Positions 41,819 to 49,975 of a DNA stretch of 64,000 nt are shown here, in pieces. This stretch comes from Mycolicibacterium bacteremicum. GTDB taxonomy: Bacteria > Actinomycetota > Actinomycetes > Mycobacteriales > Mycobacteriaceae. The first letter of the stretch is position 1. Every line of letters begins with the position of its first letter. Under the pieces are notes generated by a model. It saw only the letters and a list, made by a program, of their open reading frames with translations, had not been told where the DNA came from and searched no databases. Location of the stretch: contig NZ_CALUAE010000003.1 in NCBI RefSeq assembly GCF_943913955.1, forward strand, positions 52,371-116,370, written 5' to 3'. The position numbers and the translations under genes are program-made.

Positions 41819-43987
41819 ATGAGCAAGTCAGCGCTGGCCATCACCGAAGACCACACCGACCTCGCGGCCGCGGCCATCGGCCAGCTGCAGCGACTCGACA
41901 GCCGCGCGGCGGCCCGGGCGACACTGACCGACCCGGGCAGCTATCCGCGCGAGATCTGGACGGCGGGCGCCGAGCTGGGCTGGAACGGGCTGGCCATCGC
42001 CGAGGAGTACGGCGGCGCCGGCTACGGCCTGGCCGAACTGGCCGTGGTCGCCGAGATCACCGGCCGGGAACTGGCCCCCGGGCCCTTCCTGCCCACCGCG
42101 GCCGCCGCCGTGGTGATCGACCGGTGCGCGCCGGATTCCGTTCGTGCCGAGCTTCTTCCGGGCCTGGCCGACGGCAGCGTCGTCGCCGCCCTCGGACTGA
42201 ACATCCTGGTCAACATGCAGACCGACCTGACCGCCACCGCGCAGTGGCCCGCCGTGCTGGGCGCCCCCGATGCCGACATCCTGGTGCTGGCCGCCGGCGA
42301 TGACCTGCTCGTGGTGGACGCCCGCGCAGACGGGATCACCGTCACCCCACTGGAATCGCTGGATACCACCCGGTCGATCGGTGCGGTGTCGATGCGCGGC
42401 GCGTCCATCTCGGCCGACCGGGTGCTGCGGGGCGCCTCCCGGCGGGCCCGGACGGCGTTCCGGATCCTGGCTGCCGCCGAAGCGGTCGGGGTCTGCTGGG
42501 CGGCGTTGGAGATGGCGGTCGACTACGCCAAGGTGCGTGAGCAGTTCGGCCGCACCATCGGCACCTTCCAGGCGGTCAAACACCATGCCGCCAACATGCT
42601 GGTGGCCGCCGAACAGACCACCGCGGCGACCTGGACGGCGGCGCGCTGCGACGATCTCGACGAGGCCGCGCTGGCTGCCACGGTGGCCGCCGCCCACGCG
42701 ATACGCGCACAGGTCTTCAATGCGCACAACAACATCCACCTGCACGGCGGTATCGGATTCACCTGGGAGCACGACGCACATCTGTACCTGCGGCGGGCCC
42801 GCACCCTGGCCGCACTGCTGGCCGACGGTAACGATCCGCTGGCCGAACTGGTCGACGCGCAGCGCGCCGGGCAGACCGACACGGTGTCGTTCACGGTGCC
42901 GCCGGAGGCCGAGCGCCACCGCACCGCGGCCGCCGAGGCCGCCGCGAAGGCCCGTTCGCTGCCCGCCGCACAGCAGCGCGACTTCCTGGTCGACTCCGGC
43001 TATATGGTCGCGCACTGGCCGACCCCGTGGGGCCGGGCCGCCGATGTGCTGGAGCAGTTGGTCATCGAGGAGGAGTTCCGCGGTATCGACATCCCCGATA
43101 TGGGCATCACCGGGTGGGTGACGCTGACCATCGCCCAGGCCGGCACCGACGAGCAGCGTGAGCGCTGGGTGGAACCGGTGCTGCGCGGGCAGGTGATGTG
43201 GTGCCAACTGTTCTCCGAGCCCGGTGCCGGCTCGGACGCCGCGGCCGTGCGGACCGCGGCCAAGAAGGTCGACGGCGGTTGGCGGGTCACCGGCCAGAAG
43301 GTGTGGACGAGCCTGGCCCAGCACTGCCAGTGGGGGCTGGCCACGGTGCGCACCGACCCGGACGCACCCAAGCACGCCGGTGTCACCATGATGGCCATCG
43401 ACATGAATTCACCCGGCGTGCAGGTGAATCCGTTGCGTGGCCTGACCGGCGACGCGCATTTCAACGAGGTCTTCTTCGATGACGTGTTCGTGCCCGACGC
43501 CGATGTCATCGGTGCGGTCAACAAGGGTTGGGCGGTGGCCCGCGCCACGCTGGGCAACGAGCGGGTCTCCATCGGCGGCGGCTCCTCGGCGCCGACCGGG
43601 TTCACCACCGCCGACCTGATCGCACTGCTGGACAGTGTGCCCGCCGAGGTCGCGGTCTGCCATGTGCACGACGCGGGCGCCGTGATCGCCGAGACGCTCA
43701 CCCTGCCGATGCTGAACCTGCGCCGGGTCAGCCGGGCCATCGCCGGCGCCGAACCCGGCCCGGAGGGCAATGTCACCAAGCTGCTGCTGGCCGAACAGTC
43801 GCAACGCCTGACCGAGCTGGGCATGACGCTGGCCGGGGTGTCGGCGGTGACCGGCCAGAACGAACAGCTGACCCGGACCTATCTGGGCAACCGCGCCATG
43901 ACCATCGCCGGCGGCACGTCCGAGATCACCCGCAACACCATCGCCGAACGCATCCTGGGCCTGCCGCGCGACCCGCTGCTCAAGTAG
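41819..43987 (+). CDS. Fused tandem acyl-CoA dehydrogenase (FadE6/FadE22/FadE34-type)
   Basis: A 722-residue protein with two acyl-CoA dehydrogenase modules. The N-terminal module (1-350) is the short form (EEYGGAGYGLAEL, VREQFGRTIGTFQAVKHHAA, HGGIGFTWEHDAHL); the C-terminal module (360-722) is the fuller FAD-binding form (FSEPGAGSDAAAV, GQKVWTSLAQHC, AGGTSEITRNTIAERILGLPR). Single-chain fusions of this type replace the alpha2beta2 pairs such as the one at 31454-33585. FadE34-type enzymes act on sterol side chains; the substrate here is unknown. The stop codon abuts the stop of the ABC-like gene with no intervening base. Confidence 0.9.
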   Translation: MSKSALAITEDHTDLAAAAIGQLQRLDSRAAARATLTDPGSYPREIWTAGAELGWNGLAIAEEYGGAGYGLAELAVVAEITGRELAPGPFLPTAAAAVVIDRCAPDSVRAELLPGLADGSVVAALGLNILVNMQTDLTATAQWPAVLGAPDADILVLAAGDDLLVVDARADGITVTPLESLDTTRSIGAVSMRGASISADRVLRGASRRARTAFRILAAAEAVGVCWAALEMAVDYAKVREQFGRTIGTFQAVKHHAANMLVAAEQTTAATWTAARCDDLDEAALAATVAAAHAIRAQVFNAHNNIHLHGGIGFTWEHDAHLYLRRARTLAALLADGNDPLAELVDAQRAGQTDTVSFTVPPEAERHRTAAAEAAAKARSLPAAQQRDFLVDSGYMVAHWPTPWGRAADVLEQLVIEEEFRGIDIPDMGITGWVTLTIAQAGTDEQRERWVEPVLRGQVMWCQLFSEPGAGSDAAAVRTAAKKVDGGWRVTGQKVWTSLAQHCQWGLATVRTDPDAPKHAGVTMMAIDMNSPGVQVNPLRGLTGDAHFNEVFFDDVFVPDADVIGAVNKGWAVARATLGNERVSIGGGSSAPTGFTTADLIALLDSVPAEVAVCHVHDAGAVIAETLTLPMLNLRRVSRAIAGAEPGPEGNVTKLLLAEQSQRLTELGMTLAGVSAVTGQNEQLTRTYLGNRAMTIAGGTSEITRNTIAERILGLPRDPLLK

Positions 43988-45052
43988 TCAGCCCGCCAGG
44001 GGCAGCACCACACCGGCCGGTTCGGGGATGCGCACCCCGACCTCGCTGCCGATCCCGAGATCGGCTCGCCCGGGCACCTCCACGGTCACCTGCTGATCGG
44101 TGATGCTGGTCAGCGCCAGCTCCACCCGGGTGGTCGCGCCGGTCCACATCGACGCACGCACGTTGGCGCGCAGGGCATCCCGGTCACCCAGCGACACCAG
44201 CCGCAGCGCATGCGGGCGGATGCACAGCAGCGCGCGGGTCCCCGGTGTCATCCCGGCACCGCCCGTCGGGGTCTGTGCGCACACGGCGCGGTGCGCCACC
44301 GTCACCAGCGCCGAGGTGCCGATGATGCGGCGGACCGTGCACGGAAGCAGGTTCGCCGCGCCCAGCAGCGCCGCGGTCGTGGTGCTGCTCGGCCGCTGCC
44401 ACAGTCGTTCGGCGGTGCCGACCTGCAGCAGCCGGACATCGTCCAGCACGGCGATCCGGTCGGCCAGCGCGAGCGCCTCGGCATGCTCGGCGGTGGCGTA
44501 GAGCACCGCCATGCCGGGCAACAGCGCACGCAGTCGCTGCAATTCGGTCAGCACGGGTGCGCGCAGGGCCACGTCCAGGGCGGCAAGCGGCTCCTCCAGC
44601 AGCAGCGCCGACGGTCGCACCGCGAGTGCCCGCGCCACGGCGACCCGCACCTGCTCCACCCCGGAAAGTTGATGCGGCCAACGCTTTTCCTGCCCGGCCA
44701 TCCCCACAAGCTCCAGCATCTCGGCGACCCGGCCGGCCAACGCCCGACGGGGTAGCCGCGACCGGCGCGCGCCGAAGGCGATGTTCTCGGCGACCCACAG
44801 ATGAGGAAACAACCCGAGGCCCCGCGGCACCAGCGCGGTTGCGCGCTCGCCCGGCCCGACACCGCTGAGATCGCGCCCGTCCACGCATACCGTTCCGGTG
44901 GTCGGACGCACCAGGCCGGCCAGCACCCGCAACGCCGTGGCGGCACCCGAGCGGGCCGGGCCCAGCAGCACCACCGTCTCACCGGCCGCCACCTGCAGGT
45001 CGAAATCGTGAAGCGCCCCGGCCACGCCGACCCGGTCGAAGCTCACCCGCAT
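43988..45052 (-). CDS. ABC-transporter ATPase homologue with degenerate catalytic motifs
   Basis: A 354-residue protein with the MalK/PotA/PhnT-type layout: nucleotide-binding domain (1-235) and a TOBE-like C-terminal domain (240-354). The fold markers are intact (LRVLAGLVRPTTGTV, GLFPHLWVAENIAFG, VAVARALAVRPSALLLEEPLAALD) but the chemistry is not. Walker A reads GPARSGAAT (31-39), so the Lys is Ala37. The Q-loop Gln is Arg77. The signature is LSGVE (129-133). Walker B Asp is Glu153, and the switch His is Ala188. The catalytic Glu (E154) is kept. No permease or binding protein is nearby. It is divergent from the PhnZ-type HD gene. Probably a non-hydrolysing pseudo-ATPase with a regulatory or assembly role. 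Confidence 0.85.
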   Translation of the reverse strand: MRVSFDRVGVAGALHDFDLQVAAGETVVLLGPARSGAATALRVLAGLVRPTTGTVCVDGRDLSGVGPGERATALVPRGLGLFPHLWVAENIAFGARRSRLPRRALAGRVAEMLELVGMAGQEKRWPHQLSGVEQVRVAVARALAVRPSALLLEEPLAALDVALRAPVLTELQRLRALLPGMAVLYATAEHAEALALADRIAVLDDVRLLQVGTAERLWQRPSSTTTAALLGAANLLPCTVRRIIGTSALVTVAHRAVCAQTPTGGAGMTPGTRALLCIRPHALRLVSLGDRDALRANVRASMWTGATTRVELALTSITDQQVTVEVPGRADLGIGSEVGVRIPEPAGVVLPLAG

Positions 45053-45129
45053 GACGTTCGAGCATGTCGTGGCCGACCGACACGGCCTCGTCACCCGCAT
45101 GTGGCTGGGCCCAACAGTCGATGAACACT

Positions 45130-45141
45130 TGGTATAGACCA
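45130..45141. promoter_or_regulatory. PhnF/HutC-type operator TGGTATAGACCA
   Basis: This 12-mer is, as I recall, identical to the reported M. smegmatis PhnF repressor site, and belongs to the GntR/HutC operator class. It lies in the 108-bp gap between the ABC-like gene and the HD gene, 19 bp before ATG 45161, covering the region just upstream of the predicted -10. Confidence 0.75.
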
Positions 45142-45148
45142 CGTTCGG

Positions 45149-45154
45149 TAGGCT
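45149..45154 (+). promoter_or_regulatory. Predicted -10 of the HD-domain gene (leaderless)
   Basis: TAGGCT ends 6 nt before ATG 45161, and the PhnF-type box ends 7 bp upstream of it. A bound repressor would block the promoter. Confidence 0.5.
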
Positions 45155-45160
45155 GCTGCC

Positions 45161-45664
45161 ATGACCGATCAGTCCGAACTGGCCCGGGTGTTGCTGTCGC
45201 TGCGTGGCGTCTGGGACGAAGAGGCGGTCGACGAGCTCGACCACGCGCTGCAATGCGCGGCGCAGGCCATCGGTGACGGCGCCGATGACGAGCTGGTCCT
45301 GGCCGCGGCCCTGCACGACATCGGGCACAGCCCGCTGCTGCCCAACGGGCCGGCCCACGATTCGTTGGCCAGGGAATGGCTGACCCCGCGGTACGGCGAG
45401 CGGGTGGGCTGGCTGGCCGGGGCGCACGTGGCGGCCAAGCGCTACCTGGCCGCCACCGATCCCGGTTACCTGCTCAGCGACACCTCGGCGCGGTCGTTGC
45501 GACAGCAGGGTGGGGCGGCGGTGGATCCGGCCTTCGTCGAACATCGGTGGTGGCCGGATGCGCTGCGGCTGCGGCGCTACGACGATGCGGCCAAGGATCC
45601 CGCGGCCCGCGGTGCCGCCCTGGCCGACGTGCTCACGGTGGCCGGTCGGCTGGCCGTGCGATAA
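45161..45664 (+). CDS. PhnZ/TmpB-type HD-domain protein (phosphonate-associated diiron oxygenase family)
   Basis: A 167-residue HD-domain protein. Potential iron ligands run H28, H52-D53 (LHDIGH), H66, H89, D141 or D142, the H...HD...H...H...D order of PhnZ-type mixed-valent diiron oxygenases. The stretches AGAHVAAKRYLAATDPGY, SLRQQGG and LRLRRYDDAAK are characteristic of the HDIG proteins found in phosphonate operons. PhnZ and TmpB cleave the C-P bond of alpha-hydroxyphosphonates to give phosphate. The required 2OG hydroxylase partner (PhnY/TmpA) is not adjacent. The PhnF-type operator just upstream agrees with a phosphonate or phosphate role. LipW follows 14 bp downstream. Confidence 0.85.
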   Translation: MTDQSELARVLLSLRGVWDEEAVDELDHALQCAAQAIGDGADDELVLAAALHDIGHSPLLPNGPAHDSLAREWLTPRYGERVGWLAGAHVAAKRYLAATDPGYLLSDTSARSLRQQGGAAVDPAFVEHRWWPDALRLRRYDDAAKDPAARGAALADVLTVAGRLAVR

Positions 45665-45666
45665 GC

Positions 45667-45672
45667 CATACT
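45667..45672 (+). promoter_or_regulatory. Possible -10 of lipW
   Basis: CATACT ends 6 nt before GTG 45679 and starts 2 nt after the HD gene stop, which would allow a leaderless lipW transcript separate from the HD gene. Confidence 0.35.
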
Positions 45673-45678
45673 GTTGCT

Positions 45679-46647
45679 GTGACGACGACCACAGCCGCCT
45701 TTCACCGCGACCTGGCCCGCATCGCCCGCTTCCTGCCCCGCAAGATCATCACCCCGGCCAGTATCGGTCTGCTGCAGCGGATGAACGTACTGGCCGACCG
45801 GCGGGTGCCGGCCGGGGTGCAGGTGCTGACCCTGGCGTCGGGGGTTCGGGTCCGGCTGTACCAGCCGAAGGCGGCGACCGTACCGGGGCCGGCGCTGCTG
45901 TGGATCCACGGCGGCGGCTATGTCATCGGCAGTGCCGCCCAGGACGATGCGGTGTGCCGCCGGTTCGCCGATGCGCTCGGCGCGACCGTGGCATCCGTGG
46001 AGTACCGGCTGGCCCCGCAGCACCCGTACCCCGCCGGCCTGGAGGACTGCTACGCCGCACTGACCTGGCTGGCCGGCCTGCCTGCGGTCGACACCACCCG
46101 CGTCGCGATCGGTGGCGCGAGCGCCGGGGGTGGATTGGCCGCCGCGCTGGCGCTGTTGGCGCGTGACCGCGCGGAGGTGGCCCTGGCGGCGCAGCTGCTG
46201 GTGTATCCGATGCTCGACGACCGTTCGGTGGGTACCGAACTCGACGATCCCGGGCACCGGTTGTGGACCTACGAGAGCAACCGGTTCGGCTGGTCGGCCT
46301 ATCTGGGTGGCGCCGATCCCGAGGTGGCGGTACCGGCGCGCCGGGCGGATCTGAGTGGGCTGCCCCCGGCCTGGATCGGGGTGGGGACCCTGGACCTGTT
46401 CCACGGCGAGGACCTGGCCTACGCGGACCGGCTGCGCGCGGCGGGGGTGCCGTGCGAGGTGGAGATCGTCGACGGCGCATTCCACGGATTCGACGGTGTC
46501 GTACCGAAAAGCGCTGTATCCCAAGACTTCCATCGCTGCCAGCGCGACTGGCTGAAGCGCATCTTCACGAACTCGCCGCCCGCGCGGTCAAACCACACGG
46601 GCGGCGAGGATGTGTCCGGTGATCAGCCGGCCATGAACTCCGAGTAG
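45679..46647 (+). CDS. lipW: Alpha/beta-hydrolase esterase LipW-like
   Basis: A 322-residue hormone-sensitive-lipase-type esterase. The oxyanion motif is IHGGGYVIGSA, the nucleophile Ser is in IGGASAGGGLAAAL, the acid lies in DLFHGEDLAYADRL and the His in GAFHGFDGV. It hydrolyses short or medium acyl esters. Start GTG 45679 gives the family N-terminus (HRDLARIARFLPRKIITP). It resembles M. tuberculosis Rv0217c (302 residues) and is in the same broader neighbourhood; the last 20 residues are an extra polar tail. It overlaps the convergent hemophore-like gene by 25 bp. Confidence 0.88.
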   Translation: MTTTTAAFHRDLARIARFLPRKIITPASIGLLQRMNVLADRRVPAGVQVLTLASGVRVRLYQPKAATVPGPALLWIHGGGYVIGSAAQDDAVCRRFADALGATVASVEYRLAPQHPYPAGLEDCYAALTWLAGLPAVDTTRVAIGGASAGGGLAAALALLARDRAEVALAAQLLVYPMLDDRSVGTELDDPGHRLWTYESNRFGWSAYLGGADPEVAVPARRADLSGLPPAWIGVGTLDLFHGEDLAYADRLRAAGVPCEVEIVDGAFHGFDGVVPKSAVSQDFHRCQRDWLKRIFTNSPPARSNHTGGEDVSGDQPAMNSE

Positions 46648-47009
46648 GCCGATGCCAGCTCGGGGGACAGCACGGAAACGTTGCACTGCCGCTGGGTGTC
46701 ACCGATCGGCGCCAGGATCCCACGCAGCTCGTAGTACTCCTGCGAGTTGGCGGTGAAATACGCGCGGATGTTGGCCGATGCGACATCGCGCGGCTGGGTG
46801 CGAGCGGCCTGGACCACCTGGTTGGCGCCCGGGTGGCTGCTCAGGTAGGCACTCGCCGCGCCGGTGACCGAGCTGACGGTGCCGGCCACCGCGTCGGGGC
46901 TGCAGTTCGGGGCAGCCGATGCGGTGGGGGCCGCCACCAGTGCCGCCGCGGCGGCACCCAGCAACGCACCCGCAGATGCCCGGCGAATCATCGTCTTGTT
47001 GTTCTTCAT
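46623..47009 (-). CDS. Secreted hemophore-like protein (MHB domain)
   Basis: A 128-residue exported protein. Signal peptide residues 1-33 end in TASA before AP; the mature part has two cysteines (CSPDAVAGTV near the start and RQCNV near the end) that probably form the disulfide of mycobacterial haem-binding (MHB) domains, with YLSSHPGANQVV and ANIRAYFTANSQEYYELRGI between them. This is the Rv0203 hemophore family, which carries haem across the periplasm. Whether this paralogue binds haem is not visible. AAGGA lies 12 nt before ATG 47009. Confidence 0.88.
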   Translation of the reverse strand: MKNNKTMIRRASAGALLGAAAAALVAAPTASAAPNCSPDAVAGTVSSVTGAASAYLSSHPGANQVVQAARTQPRDVASANIRAYFTANSQEYYELRGILAPIGDTQRQCNVSVLSPELASAYSEFMAG

Positions 47010-47386
47010 GGTTGAGGTTGTCCTTCGAATTCGGACTTTTCGCGCGCCTGCATCTAGACGCGCCGGATGTCATCCCAGACCCGAAAACCACGGTACGCGT
47101 GCCGCGTTGGGGCTCCCGGCCGGCATGGACGTCGAATTACCCAGCCGCGGTCGGTGTTACACCCGCTGCGCGTGACGTCCGTCGCAATCCGGCCCGATCC
47201 GTTCAGGATCCGGGCCGATTTCTTATCGCGGGCGGCAAACCTTTAATTGATCGTGATCTGCACTGTGACCGGATTGTTATCCGGCTACCGCGCCACCACC
47301 CATATGGTGCGCAGTTCCGGAGCGGCGGGCCGGTTTCGCCACACCGCGCGGCGGGTAGCCAGGCCGGGCCCGAGAGGAGGAACACC
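47010..47386. other. 377-bp intergenic region without a clear gene
   Basis: This divergent spacer is locally AT-richer near 47230-47290. It holds the MHB leader on one side and GAGAGGAGG (47372-47380) for the 46-codon gene on the other. An imperfect inverted repeat with arms around GGCCCGATCC / GGATCCGGGCC at about 47191-47216 could be a small structured element. No tRNA, ncRNA or open frame with a good start was seen. Confidence 0.5.
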
Positions 47387-47527
47387 ATGCCAAAAGGCAA
47401 AGGCGTGTACGTCGACGACGAGAACGAGCCGGAGGACGAGTCCTCCAAGGCCCGGGCGGCCGAGCGGGCCGAGCGCGGGGACCCGACCCCCGACGTTCCC
47501 GACCAGGGAACCGAGCCGCCGGACTGA
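47387..47527 (+). CDS. Small hydrophilic acidic protein, 46 aa
   Basis: Not recognised. The start is strong: GAGAGGAGG ends 6 nt before ATG. The 46-residue product begins MPKGKGVYVDD and is otherwise Glu/Asp/Arg/Pro rich with no hydrophobic segment (EDESSKARAAERAERGD, then DQGTEPPD), so it is probably disordered. Short hydrophilic proteins of this kind are widespread in mycobacteria. It ends exactly against the stop of the amidohydrolase gene, which has the opposite orientation. Confidence 0.72.
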   Translation: MPKGKGVYVDDENEPEDESSKARAAERAERGDPTPDVPDQGTEPPD

Positions 47528-48832
47528 TCAGGGACGCCGGTGGGTGAGTTCGCCGCCGATCACGGTGGCAACCACCGACCGCGCGTCCAGTTCGGCCAGC
47601 ATCTGCTGCGGTGCCACGTCCAGGACACACAGATCACCCGGCTCACCCGGGTCGACGGTTCGCGTGACCGTCGGTGCGGTGGCGGTGCCCAGGAACAGCT
47701 CCAGCGCCGTGCGGGCGTCGATCCGCTCCTGTGGGCCCAGCACGGTGCCGGCCGGCGTGCGGCGATACACGGCGGCGCGCATCGCCGCCCACGGGTCGGC
47801 GTCGCCGAACGGGGCGTCGGTGGACAGCGCCACCGGGATGCCCGCCTGCAGCAGTGAGCGCACCCGCCAGAGTTCGTGCTGCTGCTCGGCGGGCACGTCG
47901 GTCAGGTACTGCTCTCCGCGCTCGGCGACGAAGTTCGGCTGGGTCACCACCGTGACGGCGAGTTCGACGAGATCGGCCAGACAATCATCGGGCACCACCG
48001 CGGCGTGCTCGATGCGGTCGCCGGGGTGGCTGCCCGCGGCACGCAGGGCGGCGATCGAGATCACCAGTTGCGCCGCGGTCACGCAGTGCAGCGCCACCGG
48101 TGCGTCGTCGCGGTGGCGGCGCTCGACGAAGGCGGTGAGCTCGGCGAGGTCGAGGCCGTCGTCGTGCAGGATGCGCTTGCCCGGTGCCAGATGGTGAACG
48201 GCCTGGCGCAGACCGCCGTGCCGGTGCGTCTCTTCGAGCTTGACGATGTCGATGATGTCGAGATCGGGTGTGGCATCGGTGATTCCGGTGACACCCAGCG
48301 CACTGAGCCGGCGGCTCAGGTCGTCGAGCACGGTGTCCCGCCGCTGCAGGGCATCCGACCAGGACCGGTCGGCACTGCGCAGTCGGCCATCCGGGTGCCC
48401 GGACAGGCCGACGGCCGCCAGCCCGGCCGAGTTCAGCGTCCACAGCACACCGCTGCGGTGCTGGATGCGCACCGGTACCGACGGCGAGAGTTCGTCGAGG
48501 ACAGCGCGATCCAACGGTCCGGCCACTGCCTCGTGGTAGCCGACCGCGCGGATCCAGCCGTCCGAGCCGACCTCGGCTGCACCGAGGACACGGGCCAGGT
48601 CATCGCGGTCGTGAACCTCGCCGGTGCCCACCCGCACCGAATCGGCGGCCGCCGCGGCCGAATGCACGTGCAGGTGATGATCATGCAGGCCGGGGATGAC
48701 CGCGCCCCCAGCAGCGTCGATCACCTGCTCACCGGGTTGCGGTGTGAGCCCGGGGGCGACCTCGATGATCACCGGGCCGGTCCGGATATCGGCAATCCGG
48801 CCATCGAGCAGATGGGCCTGTCGAATCAGCAT
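47528..48832 (-). CDS. Amidohydrolase-3 family (YtcJ-like) metal hydrolase
   Basis: A 434-residue amidohydrolase. The metal-site motif is GLHDHHLHVHS at about 48-58, with later metal or catalytic His/Asp in VALHCVTAA, RIEHAAVV and LSTDAPFGDADPW, the usual order for the family. It hydrolyses a C-N bond of an unidentified substrate. Its ATG overlaps the CoA-transferase stop by 7 bp, and it ends the five-gene minus-strand run that starts with the MFS gene at 52509, so it is likely part of an uncharacterised catabolic pathway. Confidence 0.88.
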   Translation of the reverse strand: MLIRQAHLLDGRIADIRTGPVIIEVAPGLTPQPGEQVIDAAGGAVIPGLHDHHLHVHSAAAAADSVRVGTGEVHDRDDLARVLGAAEVGSDGWIRAVGYHEAVAGPLDRAVLDELSPSVPVRIQHRSGVLWTLNSAGLAAVGLSGHPDGRLRSADRSWSDALQRRDTVLDDLSRRLSALGVTGITDATPDLDIIDIVKLEETHRHGGLRQAVHHLAPGKRILHDDGLDLAELTAFVERRHRDDAPVALHCVTAAQLVISIAALRAAGSHPGDRIEHAAVVPDDCLADLVELAVTVVTQPNFVAERGEQYLTDVPAEQQHELWRVRSLLQAGIPVALSTDAPFGDADPWAAMRAAVYRRTPAGTVLGPQERIDARTALELFLGTATAPTVTRTVDPGEPGDLCVLDVAPQQMLAELDARSVVATVIGGELTHRRP

Positions 48833-49947
48833 GTCAGCGAGAGCCTTTCGGTCACCAGCGAGCGCACCGCCGCATTGTCGATCCCCAGCCGCGCGGCCGC
48901 CGGACCGTCCTGCGGGATCGGGGGTTCCCGGCGGGCCCCGCCGACAAACGGTGCGTACCCGGCCGCGGTCGCGGCCATCGAGATCTCGATGAGTTCACCC
49001 CCACCGCGGGCCAGCGAATCGGCCACAGCGGTCGCCGCGTGCAGACCCGTCAGCGGGTCGGCGATCGCATCGCCGACGAATGCCGGTCCGCTCGTGTCGT
49101 TTTCGACCAGTCCGCCCGCCACCGCCGCGTCATCGCCGAACGCCACCCGGGCGGCGGCATCCCCCTCGGTCCCGTAGCCGGTGATGCGCAGCCACACCCG
49201 ACCGTCGCGGGCGGCGATGTCCGACGGGCCGAGCCGGCGGCGCTGCAGCGCCGCGGGCCGCGACCCCTCGATGACCACGTCGGCGGCCGACAGCAGCGCA
49301 CGAATCTGCGCGTCATCATCGAAATCGACCGCGTACGACAGCTTTCCGCGGTTCATCCAATCGAAGAACGGGGTGGGGCCGCGGCGGGTGCCATCGGGCC
49401 GGGCCGGGCTCTCCACCTTGACCACGGTGGCACCGGACCGGTGGAGCAGCTGACCGCACAACGGGCCTGCCCACATCGACGACAGATCGGCCACCAGCAG
49501 CGGCGCCCCCGGCGCCCGGCGCGGCCCGAGCGGGGCCACCCGCGGTGGCGCGGCCGGCGTCTCGCCGAGCACGGCCGCCGGGATGCCCAGCAGTTGTGCG
49601 CGGGCCACGGCCTCGGCGGCCGACCGGTGCGCCACCCATCCCTGCACGGCCGCCCAGGGATCGGAGTGCATCGTGTCGACCTGTACCAGCGCGGCCACCG
49701 CGTCGATGTCGTCGGGCCGCGACAGTGTGACGGCGCACCACGCGTCGATGCCCCGCAACAGCCGGGTGGCTCCGCCGGCCGAGGTCCGGCCGCGGGCCGC
49801 CAGTCCGAGCAGGGCGGCGCGCCCGCCGACCAGTTCCGCGGCGTCCAGCACCACCCCGGTGCGTGCGGTGAAGTCGTCGGCCTGCCGCTGGGCGCGGGTG
49901 CACAGCGCAGCCGGCAGGCTCAGCACGCCGCTCATCCCGCCGTCCAT
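48826..49947 (-). CDS. CaiB/BaiF-type (family III) CoA transferase
   Basis: A 373-residue formyl-CoA-transferase-like enzyme. The family motif LLVADLSSMWAGPLCGQLLHRSGATVVKVESP is seen in parts, for example DLSSMWAGPLCGQLL and GATVVKVESPARPD, followed by FFDWMNRGKLSYAVD. The catalytic Asp would be in PAFVGDAIADPLTGL. It moves CoA between carboxylates. The first 130 residues are less conserved and contain a second, partial half (MHSDPWAAVQGW). Start ATG 49947 or 49935. The gap to the hydratase is 28 bp and it overlaps the amidohydrolase gene, so all are one operon. Confidence 0.88.
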   Translation of the reverse strand: MDGGMSGVLSLPAALCTRAQRQADDFTARTGVVLDAAELVGGRAALLGLAARGRTSAGGATRLLRGIDAWCAVTLSRPDDIDAVAALVQVDTMHSDPWAAVQGWVAHRSAAEAVARAQLLGIPAAVLGETPAAPPRVAPLGPRRAPGAPLLVADLSSMWAGPLCGQLLHRSGATVVKVESPARPDGTRRGPTPFFDWMNRGKLSYAVDFDDDAQIRALLSAADVVIEGSRPAALQRRRLGPSDIAARDGRVWLRITGYGTEGDAAARVAFGDDAAVAGGLVENDTSGPAFVGDAIADPLTGLHAATAVADSLARGGGELIEISMAATAAGYAPFVGGARREPPIPQDGPAAARLGIDNAAVRSLVTERLSLTC

Positions 49948-49975
49948 CACGTCATTGTGGCCCGGCCGCACGGTT

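Noticed and set aside
47191..47216. Hairpin in the spacer before the 46-codon gene as a riboswitch or ncRNA
   Set aside because: Arms contain a bulge and there is no conserved aptamer-like sequence; left as an unnamed element.
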